This document shows, piece by piece, positions 14,818 to 20,386 of a DNA stretch of 21,188 bases (the first letter of the stretch is position 1; each line of letters begins with the position of its first letter). Below the pieces are notes generated by a model that worked only from the letters and a program-made list of their open reading frames with translations, ran no database searches and was not told where the DNA came from. The position numbers were made by a program, and so were the translations under genes. The stretch comes from a virus. The stretch covers positions 1-21,188 of IMG/VR virus record IMGVR_UViG_3300022924_000094; one strand, given 5' to 3'.

Positions 14818-15690
14818 ATGAGTAATGCGCCGGACAGCTTAGACCTTTTACTCGACAGATTCAAATCAGATCTTCGAGAGTTTATTGATAGTGCTGTTGC
14901 GGATGAACGCAAAAAGATTCTGGATGACATCCAAAGATATGTTGGAATTCCTAAAAAGGAAACGATCATTCTTCCGGCGCCGTCGAACGATATCCTTATA
15001 CCGATAATTGAAGTCGAAAAACCGAAAGTAGTTTCACTCTCTCCTGGGAAGGCCTGTGGATTCTGTATAAAGCGCGGAGAGCTATGCAAGAGACACGGTG
15101 GCACAGAAGCAGCTAAATATATCCCAGTAAAGAAAGAAGTTGATTCAGATCCACGTCAGCGCTACTGCATCAACTGTCGCAAAGAACCGATCAACCGTAA
15201 TATCTATCGCAGTGATCAATTCTGTTCACAAGTGTGTGGCAACCGATGGGGTGCAGTTAAGTCCTCACGTAAGAAAAAGGGGCTTGAATTATATTCAGAA
15301 GATCCGGTATACGAACCCTCTCCAGATATTAGATGTACCGAGTGCGACAATGACGTCGGCCCTAGAGCAAGGCATGATAATTTCTGCTCAGTATTATGCT
15401 TCAAGAGGCATAACGATATTAAGCGCATTAAAAAACCTGCAGTTATTAAAGATGAACAGAAAGAAGACGAGGCTCTCAGCAACCGCCCTCTGATCGAGTT
15501 CGTAAAAAGAAAGTCCAACACGCACGACTGCGCATTCTGCGGTAAACCTACGACAAAGCTGTACTGTACAGAGCACTGTCGACGCGAGGATGAGTTACTC
15601 TTGAGTCTCAGTTCTAAAAAGAATAAGTCGTACGATGAACTGCTGAAAGAAAATGGCCTCAAGAAACAAAAGATATTCGTCTCAATATAA
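14818..15690 (+). CDS. Protein with four zinc-binding modules
   Basis: A 290-residue protein, alone between a terminator and a noncoding region. The ATG at 14818 is chosen over an in-frame GTG at 14779, which lies inside the terminator stem. Four modules are spaced along it: C80, C83, C90, H93 (ACGFCIKRGELCKRH); C117, C120, C136, C140; C173, C176, C190, C194; and C238, C241, C250, C254. The last three share the pattern CxxC...(F/Y)C[ST]xxC[GFR], seen in treble-clef or zinc-ribbon domains. The N-terminal 45 residues look coiled and the C-terminus is lysine-rich. A DNA- or RNA-binding regulator is plausible, but I recognise no exact family. Confidence 0.65.
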   Translation: MSNAPDSLDLLLDRFKSDLREFIDSAVADERKKILDDIQRYVGIPKKETIILPAPSNDILIPIIEVEKPKVVSLSPGKACGFCIKRGELCKRHGGTEAAKYIPVKKEVDSDPRQRYCINCRKEPINRNIYRSDQFCSQVCGNRWGAVKSSRKKKGLELYSEDPVYEPSPDIRCTECDNDVGPRARHDNFCSVLCFKRHNDIKRIKKPAVIKDEQKEDEALSNRPLIEFVKRKSNTHDCAFCGKPTTKLYCTEHCRREDELLLSLSSKKNKSYDELLKENGLKKQKIFVSI

Positions 15691-15722
15691 AAAGACCCTG
15701 GAATAACCGGGGTCTTTGTTTA
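15691..15722 (+). terminator. Terminator after the zinc-module gene, also usable from the - strand
   Basis: An 11-bp stem AAAGACCCTGG/CCGGGGTCTTT around AATAA starts directly after the stop codon. One pair is G-U on the + strand. On + it is followed by GTTTAT. On - it is followed by TTATATT after the TTT arm, so it could also end - strand transcription coming from 15895. Confidence 0.7.
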
Positions 15723-15895
15723 TAAGTTCTTACCGCACTACCTTAATGATCCGAAGATCGGTCGAAGGGATTGCCTTGCTAGTGCGGTATGCCCTGTGAT
15801 TGCGTACGCCACGCACCAACGAAGTTCTTTCAGAGGATGTAGTGGGTTCTTGCGTTCGTATAAGAGCTAGTATGTTGCAAGGTCGTCCAACGACT
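15691..15895 (-). ncRNA. Candidate - strand small RNA 1
   Basis: The unit runs from the extended -10-like box TGcTACAAT (15910 down to 15902) to the two-way terminator. It contains a perfect 10-bp inverted repeat TACCGCACTA/TAGTGCGGTA (15731-15740 and 15780-15789) and a GTCGT/ACGAC hairpin near its predicted 5' end. A 78-codon frame covers the region but has no ribosome site and would begin upstream of this promoter. Expression is not shown; a structured RNA of about 200 bases is the simplest reading. Confidence 0.3.
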
Positions 15896-15901
15896 ATTTT
15901 T

Positions 15902-15910
15902 ATTGTAGCA
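15902..15910 (-). promoter_or_regulatory. Minus-strand extended -10-like box
   Basis: Read on the - strand this is TGcTACAAT, with the -10 hexamer also used in the early promoters plus the TG extension. Predicted start near 15895. Confidence 0.35.
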
Positions 15911-15923
15911 TATTCATAAAGGA

Positions 15924-15953
15924 GAAAAGCCCCTCGTTTAACGTCCGAGGGGC
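15924..15953 (-). terminator. Minus-strand terminator-like hairpin
   Basis: A perfect 8-bp stem GCCCCTCG/CGAGGGGC (15929-15936, 15946-15953) with a 9-base loop. On the - strand it is followed by TTTTCTCCTTT. On + it is preceded by AAAA and has no T-run after it, so it reads as a - strand terminator. Confidence 0.55.
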
Positions 15954-16100
15954 AAGACGTTTCCATCCTAAGGGAAAGAAAGGAGTACACTATCGCAGTA
16001 CACGCGAGATGCTGAGATCACCTCCTAAGTAGTAGAACCAATTCCGCTCGTAGCGGTCATAATTTGTTGTCCTCTCTGACAGGTGATGCGATCTGCATCT
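15924..16100 (-). ncRNA. Candidate - strand small RNA 2 with mini-ORF and full-length SD
   Basis: The unit runs from the TGaTATAAT box at 16115-16107 to the - strand terminator. The predicted 5' end carries a GATGC/GCATC hairpin (16085-16099). An AGAGGA ribosome site follows and then an 11-codon frame from 16060 to 16025 (MTATSGIGSTT). Its stop TAG opens AGGAGGTGATC (16026-16016), a full-length Shine-Dalgarno. No ATG, GTG or TTG follows at normal spacing. It could be a leader-peptide attenuator or an RNA that binds ribosomes; neither is shown. Confidence 0.35.
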
Positions 16101-16106
16101 ATTCGT

Positions 16107-16115
16107 ATTATATCA
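16107..16115 (-). promoter_or_regulatory. Minus-strand extended -10 promoter
   Basis: On the - strand this is TGaTATAAT, identical to the boxes before the capsid and fibre genes. Predicted start near 16100. Confidence 0.5.
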
Positions 16116-16153
16116 GAACACTCTAAGCGACTCCTTTCCGTGTGTGTAACAGC

Positions 16154-16428
16154 GGGGAGTTATTGTAATGAAGCAATCCCTGAATAAGTCCTAAAGGTAA
16201 CGAATTCGTGGGGTTTAAAAACATAGGACTGTATAGCCGTTATATAGATGTGGTTGAGTACATTATAGAAATCGTCTATTTTTAATATGTTAGTTGTAAA
16301 AGAGCGTGTATTCAGTACAATGCAGGCTTTACGATAGCCTAAAACGTTGAGTCTTATTATCTGGTTGTTTATATAGATGCACCAGAAGCCTAAGATCAGG
16401 GACTCCCCACATCTTGCATAGGAAATTA
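16154..16428 (-). other. Region with long-range nested inverted repeats
   Basis: GGGGAGT (16154-16160) and CCCTGA (16178-16183) are complementary, in nested order, to the adjacent TCAGGG and ACTCCCC at 16396-16408. Inside lie AGTCCT/AGGACT (16187-16192, 16225-16230) and AGGCT/AGCCT around 16324-16340. A transcript of either strand could fold with its ends together. The strand is given as - because TTGCGT-N17-TATAAC on that strand would start near 16428. The base composition is A+T rich and no credible gene is present. It might instead be a replication or regulatory structure. Confidence 0.3.
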
Positions 16429-16463
16429 TCACCTGTTATAATAAAAGGTGATTACGGACGCAA
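16428..16463. promoter_or_regulatory. Face-to-face promoters inside an inverted repeat
   Basis: On +, TGtTATAAT at 16434-16442 is an extended -10. On -, TTGCGT (16463-16458), 17 bases, then TATAAC (16440-16435) is a promoter-like pair. The two -10 boxes share the palindrome TTATAA. A 7-bp inverted repeat ATCACCT/AGGTGAT (16428-16434, 16446-16452) brackets them and would suit a dimeric repressor. Confidence 0.4.
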
Positions 16464-16497
16464 CTATATTAAGAAGCTTTATGAGAGCTTCTTTTAA
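16449..16497 (+). ncRNA. Candidate tiny + strand RNA
   Basis: From the predicted start of TGtTATAAT (about 16449) to the hairpin AAGAAGCT/AGCTTCTT (16471-16478, 16486-16493, loop of 7) followed by TTAAATT. The product would be about 50 bases. It begins with TGATTACGGAC, which is repeated exactly at 16529-16539. It may be an attenuated leader rather than a free RNA. Confidence 0.3.
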
Positions 16498-16500
16498 ATT
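16471..16500 (+). terminator. Terminator-like hairpin
   Basis: A perfect 8-bp stem AAGAAGCT/AGCTTCTT with loop TTATGAG, followed by TTAAATT. The T-run is short, so termination may be partial. Confidence 0.45.
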
Positions 16501-16629
16501 GCACCGGATTATCTTATACCCCAAAGTCTGATTACGGACTTCGGTACTTACTATAATAACCCACGAACCATATAGGTGCCAACACCAACATGCTTATGAC
16601 TGTGGACTTTCTGTGTACAACTTGTCTAT

Positions 16630-16680
16630 ATAAAACAAAAATACCAGATGGGAAGGTGTGTAGCCTAAGTCTGGTATTTT
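16630..16680 (-). terminator. Minus-strand terminator with 11-bp stem
   Basis: AAAATACCAGA/TCTGGTATTTT is perfect over 11 bp with a 21-base loop. The - strand has a long T-rich tail (TTTTTGTTTT) after the stem. On + the tail is only TTTTCATT. Confidence 0.55.
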
Positions 16681-16770
16681 CATTCAGCGCGAGGTTGGAA
16701 TGGTCATCAACGAGTGTGTTCTTCTGCTATAAGTCAGTCAAACAACTAAAAGATAATCACCTCACGCCTT
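16630..16770 (-). ncRNA. Candidate - strand small RNA 3, divergent from recT
   Basis: From the TGcTATAAT box (16785-16777) to an 11-bp terminator hairpin AAAATACCAGA/TCTGGTATTTT (16638-16648, 16670-16680) that on - is followed by TTGTTTTAT. Length about 140 bases. The hairpin loop (GGAAGGTGTG on +, 16651-16660) can pair with the region next to the predicted 5' end (CACGCCTTCC on +, 16763-16772), which suggests a pseudoknot. That pairing has one mismatch in - RNA and one wobble in + RNA, so the strand is not certain. No frame longer than a few codons has a ribosome site. Confidence 0.4.
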
Positions 16771-16776
16771 CCTTGA

Positions 16777-16785
16777 ATTATAGCA
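16777..16785 (-). promoter_or_regulatory. Minus-strand extended -10 promoter facing away from recT
   Basis: On the - strand this is TGcTATAAT, identical to the box before the tail chaperone genes. Predicted start near 16770. It lies just upstream of, and divergent to, the recT promoter at 16802. Confidence 0.5.
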
Positions 16786-16801
16786 TAATCGAAATTCATT
16801 A

Positions 16802-16830
16802 TTGTAATATTCTTCTAGCTGTAGTACAAT
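16802..16830 (+). promoter_or_regulatory. Early promoter of recT
   Basis: TTGTAA, 17 bases, TACAAT. The spacer's 3' part and the -10 (TCTAGCTGTAGTACAAT, 16814-16830) are identical over 17 bases to the promoter at 21142-21158. Transcription should begin near 16837, shortly before AAAGGA and ATG 16859. The shared 17-mer might also be an operator. Confidence 0.65.
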
Positions 16831-16858
16831 AAAAGAGTAAGCGAAAGGAATGGTTACA

Positions 16859-17533
16859 ATGGCAATAAAAACAGAGGAGGACGCTAAAGCTGCGTCTGCA
16901 CAGAAGAAAATAAGTATCTATAAGGATGTAGTGCCACTCACAGTCGGTATGCTTTCTGATAATACCAAGGCAAGTAAAGAGAAAATGATCGCAACGATTC
17001 ACAAGTCGATTCTTGGTCTCAACAAACAAGGACAACTTCGACCGATCAGTGACTTGAAGCTATTTATGGCACAGGCGAGTCAGTACGGTCTCAACCCTTT
17101 TAAGAAAGAAATATACGCCACTTATATGTGGGACCGAGAGAAGGGTGAAATTCTTACTCCTATCGTTTCTATTCATGGGCTTCGTAAGCTTGCCCGCCAA
17201 GGTGGAACATACACGCACACCGGCGCCGCTGATGTTGTGATGAGTGAAGATGGCAAGACTATTATCAGTGCAACCGTTCCAGTCTACGGACAATACGACA
17301 AGAGTACTCCTCCTGTTGAAGTCACACGATACACTGCTATGTTTGATGAGTTTGCCAAAACAAATAAGGAAGGCAACCTCACGAGCACATGGGCAAAGAT
17401 GCCGCGCGTGATGATTATTAAATGTGCCGAGGCGAACGCTATTCGTCAGGGCTTTGATATCTCTGGTATTTACATAGAAGAAGAGATCGCACGAACAAAC
17501 GTTATCGAAGGCGAAGAGGTGACAAGTGAATAG
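16859..17533 (+). CDS. recT: RecT/Bet-family single-strand annealing protein
   Basis: A 224-residue protein that would coat resected DNA ends and anneal complementary strands. The ATG at 16859 is chosen because AAAGGA ends 9 bases upstream; an in-frame ATG at 16850 touches that site. Family features: SDLKLFMAQASQYGLNPFKKEIYATYMWD near residues 65-93 (the conserved 'A...GLNP...EIYA' region in overview), IVSIHGLRKLARQGG, then a strand region, and KMPRVMIIKCAEANAIRQGF near the C-terminus (the 'A..KaeA.AlR..FP' region). It begins the early operon and overlaps the nuclease-motor gene by 8 bases, so the two are probably made together as annealase and resection enzyme. Confidence 0.88.
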   Translation: MAIKTEEDAKAASAQKKISIYKDVVPLTVGMLSDNTKASKEKMIATIHKSILGLNKQGQLRPISDLKLFMAQASQYGLNPFKKEIYATYMWDREKGEILTPIVSIHGLRKLARQGGTYTHTGAADVVMSEDGKTIISATVPVYGQYDKSTPPVEVTRYTAMFDEFAKTNKEGNLTSTWAKMPRVMIIKCAEANAIRQGFDISGIYIEEEIARTNVIEGEEVTSE

Positions 17534-19529
17534 GGTTGATCATTTAAGCTATTCAGCTATCGTCACATTCCTTCGCAACCAAGTAGAGTTCCAAAAAAGG
17601 TACATCGCCCGGGTCTACGATAACTCTAAATCACCGTCTCTCATCGTCGGTACGGCATTTCACAAGGCGATGGAGGTATTTTACCAACCTGGATCAGCAC
17701 AGAGCATCCAGGAGGCTGTTGAGGCTGGTATTGCTGAGATCAACAACGTCAGCGACTTTGAGATCGACTACGGCAAGACAGGAAACCGTGAGAAGATGTT
17801 GAAAGAATATACCTCACTGGTAAACAAATACTTTGAAGAGGCGTTACAGTACGATGTAGTCGACACAGAGAAGCGCATGGAGCACTCGATCAACACAGTT
17901 CCTATGGTTGGAATTATTGACCTCGTGACTCGTGGCGAAACCGGTATGCTTCGACTCAAGGACTGGAAGACTGTTGCCTTCTATTCTTCACCAACAAACG
18001 ATCCAATGGATCCTGAGTTCGTTGAGAATTACAAATATCTGCTTCAAGGTTATATCTACCTGGCCCTCGCAGAAGCAGAATACGGTGAGAAGGTTGAGTC
18101 AGTTGAGTTTATCGAGGTAAAGAAGTCTCTGAACCGCGACGGAACACCACAGACGCGTGGATTTGAATACGATCGTCAATCATTACTAGAGTTTGCTGCG
18201 ATCGCTCACAAGATCATCACGAACGTCTTCTCTTATGTCAACGATGATAATGCCAAGTTCTTCCCGAACCCAAGCGACTACATCAACGGCATGGAATCAA
18301 TGCAGATCGTTTCGAATATGGAAGAAGGATTCGACGAGAGCAAGATTCGCCGCAAGATAAATACTGTGGATAAGTTTGCTCCCAGGAACGTCACGATTGA
18401 TGTCGGTGAAGACACCGGTACGAACGAAGAGATGATCATCAAGAAGTTTATCGAGTTCGGTATTGGTGGAGTGATCGGCAATACTTACGAGGGTGCATCG
18501 GTAATTCGATACACATTCAAGCCTAACCGAGGTGTGTCAATGAGCTCTATTGCCAAGCGTGGTGATGACTTGTCTATCGCTTTGAAGGCGAGATCAGTTC
18601 GTATCGAAGCGCCAATCGCTGGTACTGACTTAATTGGTGTCGAGATCCCGAACCCAGAGCGCCGCATTATCAACCTTGAAGATAAGCACCTGAAACCGGG
18701 AACGACTTTGATTCCGATAGGTGAAGATATTTTCGGTGAAGTTCACTACGGTGACGTGACGAAGATGCCTCACCTCTTGATCGCCGGACAGACTGGATCT
18801 GGTAAGTCGGTTATGTTGAACGTGATTCTTTACAGCCTGACGAACCAACTGAAAGCTTCAGAGCTACAGCTGGTCCTGATCGACCCTAAACAGGTGGAGC
18901 TTGCGTCTTACGAAGGATTGCCGCACTTGATGCGTCCGATCATCACAGAGCCTTTAGAAGCGGTCCAGGCACTCGATGACTTAGTGAAGTTGATGGAGAA
19001 GCGATATACAATCCTGCGCAAGGCTGGTGTCCGTTCGATTGACGATTATAAAGGCAAGATGCCACGAGTGATCGCAGTTGTCGACGAGTTCGCCGACCTG
19101 ATGATGACCGACATGTCTCCAAGCGTTGAGTCGATGGACTACAAGGTGCTGACTGAGAATCTAAGAAATGCACTCTACCAAAGTTCAACCGGTAACGTCA
19201 CACAGGCAATGCTGCGCAGTGCGATTGGTGCGACCGTTAAAAGTACAGCTCCACCAAGCGCCGAGGATTCGATCATTCGTATCAGTCAGAAGGCTCGGGC
19301 AGTTGGTATCCACCTGATCCTCGCAACGCAGCGACCAAGTGCTGATGTAGTTACCGGCCTGATCAAGGCGAACGTGCCAACGAAGATTGCATTCGCCGTA
19401 ACTACGGCAACAAATAGCCGTATCATCCTTGACGAGAGCGGCGCTGAGAAGCTTACGGGCTACGGCGACATGCTTTATCAGGATCCGAGTACACGATCAT
19501 CAGAACGGCTCCAGGGCTTTTATAAATAG
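17526..19529 (+). CDS. RecB/Cas4-type PD-(D/E)XK nuclease fused to FtsK-type DNA translocase motor
   Basis: A 667-residue fusion starting at GTG 17526 (GAGGTG ribosome site). Residues 1 to about 240 are a PD-(D/E)XK nuclease of the RecB/Cas4 kind: LSYSAIVTFLR opening, His46 in GTAFHKAME, Asp132 in GIIDLV, Asp146-Trp-Lys148, and Gln174...Tyr178 (the QxxxY motif). Residues about 300-380 match the FtsK beta domain (VRIEAPIAGTDLIGVEIPN). Residues about 395-667 are the RecA-like motor: Walker A GQTGSGKS (421-428), Walker B VIAVVDEFADL (Asp520, Glu521), LILATQRPS. It lacks the FtsK membrane anchor and the DNA-reading gamma domain. About 55 extra residues (roughly 528-582) lie between Walker B and the QKARAVGIH segment. 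The likely role is to move along and degrade DNA, feeding RecT. No gene split, stop or frameshift is seen at the junction. Confidence 0.9.
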   Translation: MNRVDHLSYSAIVTFLRNQVEFQKRYIARVYDNSKSPSLIVGTAFHKAMEVFYQPGSAQSIQEAVEAGIAEINNVSDFEIDYGKTGNREKMLKEYTSLVNKYFEEALQYDVVDTEKRMEHSINTVPMVGIIDLVTRGETGMLRLKDWKTVAFYSSPTNDPMDPEFVENYKYLLQGYIYLALAEAEYGEKVESVEFIEVKKSLNRDGTPQTRGFEYDRQSLLEFAAIAHKIITNVFSYVNDDNAKFFPNPSDYINGMESMQIVSNMEEGFDESKIRRKINTVDKFAPRNVTIDVGEDTGTNEEMIIKKFIEFGIGGVIGNTYEGASVIRYTFKPNRGVSMSSIAKRGDDLSIALKARSVRIEAPIAGTDLIGVEIPNPERRIINLEDKHLKPGTTLIPIGEDIFGEVHYGDVTKMPHLLIAGQTGSGKSVMLNVILYSLTNQLKASELQLVLIDPKQVELASYEGLPHLMRPIITEPLEAVQALDDLVKLMEKRYTILRKAGVRSIDDYKGKMPRVIAVVDEFADLMMTDMSPSVESMDYKVLTENLRNALYQSSTGNVTQAMLRSAIGATVKSTAPPSAEDSIIRISQKARAVGIHLILATQRPSADVVTGLIKANVPTKIAFAVTTATNSRIILDESGAEKLTGYGDMLYQDPSTRSSERLQGFYK

Positions 19530-19538
19530 GGGGGTAAT

Positions 19539-19901
19539 ATGAGCGACGTTAAATATTTAATGAATGATGAGGCTGTCTGTCCTTATTGTGACCATGAGCA
19601 ATCTGATTCGTGGGAAATTGCAACAGAGACAAGAGATGAATGGATACAAACTGAGTGTGGGAATTGCGGAAATACTTTCTTGCTAGAAAGAGTAGTTCAA
19701 GTATCATACTCGACAGAGCGAGCAGATTGTGCGAATGATCTGGTTGAGCACCAATGGAAGAACAGAGTTTCTGCACCTCGTGATTGGTCTGTCGGCAAGC
19801 AACAGTGTAGAATCTGTTTTAGTGATCGAGAAATTGAAGTAGATGAGTGGCAAAATATCGAGGCCGACCACAGTCATCCACAAAACTGGAGGACATCATA
19901 G
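19539..19901 (+). CDS. Zinc-ribbon protein
   Basis: A 120-residue acidic protein, nine bases after the motor gene, with GGGGGG before the ATG. C14, C17, C40 and C43 form a zinc ribbon (CPYC...CGNC). A second possible site is C90/C93 with His111/His113. The protein ends in the next gene's start (TAGTG). Its fold suggests nucleic-acid binding but no specific function. Co-transcribed with the recombination genes. Confidence 0.6.
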   Translation: MSDVKYLMNDEAVCPYCDHEQSDSWEIATETRDEWIQTECGNCGNTFLLERVVQVSYSTERADCANDLVEHQWKNRVSAPRDWSVGKQQCRICFSDREIEVDEWQNIEADHSHPQNWRTS

Positions 19902-20386
19902 TGACCGATCACTTCTGCACCTGTGGTGAGATCCACAAAGTAAAGCAAGCACACAAAGAAGTGCTGAACCGGATGAAGCTGACAATGCTGCGCCGTGCAG
20001 CCGATCATGTCGTGAAGACGATGGATAATAACTTCATGGTCCGGGAGATATGTGGCCCGGAAGAATTCCAACTGTTCAACAACTTTCAAAAGCTGAGATA
20101 CCACGGCCTGATTACACCGATACGAGACGCCGATAACAAGCGAATCAAAGGCCAATGGTTGATCACTCGCAATGGATGGGAATTTCTAAGAGGCAAGAAG
20201 CAGATGCACGCATACGTCTTGGTGAAAGATAATCGAATTGTTGAACGATCACCCGAGATGGTGAGTCTGCGAGACATTGCAACCGATATGTTTGAAATAT
20301 CAACACGGTTTGAATACTTCGACGACAATAATAAACCAGTCGGATTACGCCCAGGTGTGCCAGCAGAACAGGCGAGCTTGCTATGA
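19901..20386 (+). CDS. Winged-helix-like early protein
   Basis: A 161-residue protein beginning at GTG 19901, which overlaps the upstream stop; GGAGGA is 5-10 bases before. An in-frame ATG at 19847 lies inside the previous gene and lacks a ribosome site. The segment FNNFQKLRYHGLITPIRDAD followed by KGQWLITRNGWEFLRG has the helix-turn-helix plus wing pattern, with 'L..hGLI' and 'W.iT..G..Fl.G' as landmarks. C6 and C8 are near the N-terminus. It is probably a DNA-binding protein; no family is certain. Confidence 0.55.
   Translation: MTDHFCTCGEIHKVKQAHKEVLNRMKLTMLRRAADHVVKTMDNNFMVREICGPEEFQLFNNFQKLRYHGLITPIRDADNKRIKGQWLITRNGWEFLRGKKQMHAYVLVKDNRIVERSPEMVSLRDIATDMFEISTRFEYFDDNNKPVGLRPGVPAEQASLL

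Larger units (their letters stand above)
16449..16539 (+). repeat. Two direct copies of TGATTACGGAC
   Basis: The 11-mer is at 16449-16459 and 16529-16539, 80 bases apart. The second copy lies in the loop and 3' arm of a hairpin CCAAAGTC/GACTTCGG (16521-16528, 16537-16544; one mismatch). The first copy would be the 5' end of the tiny RNA. Confidence 0.5.

Noticed and set aside
15730-15990. Minus-strand frame of 78-86 codons
   Set aside because: No ribosome site before its ATG (15966) or GTG (15990), a strong terminator-like hairpin lies within its first codons, and another promoter box lies inside it. It recalls no family.
16160-16432. Minus-strand frame of 90 codons beginning near the opposed promoters
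   Set aside because: Its GTG has no ribosome site, the composition (many Ile, Tyr, Cys) is that of A+T-rich noncoding DNA, and long-range repeats explain the region better. A leaderless use of this GTG is not excluded.
16449-16539. CRISPR array or iterons
   Set aside because: Only two copies of an 11-mer exist, without regular spacers.
15718-16808. tRNA or tmRNA genes in the noncoding island
   Set aside because: I found no T-loop GTTCGANNC with a matching acceptor stem. GGTCGAAGG near 15770 lacks the rest of a cloverleaf.
16590-16832. Plus-strand frame of 80 codons
   Set aside because: It runs through the 11-bp terminator hairpin and into the recT promoter and has no ribosome site.
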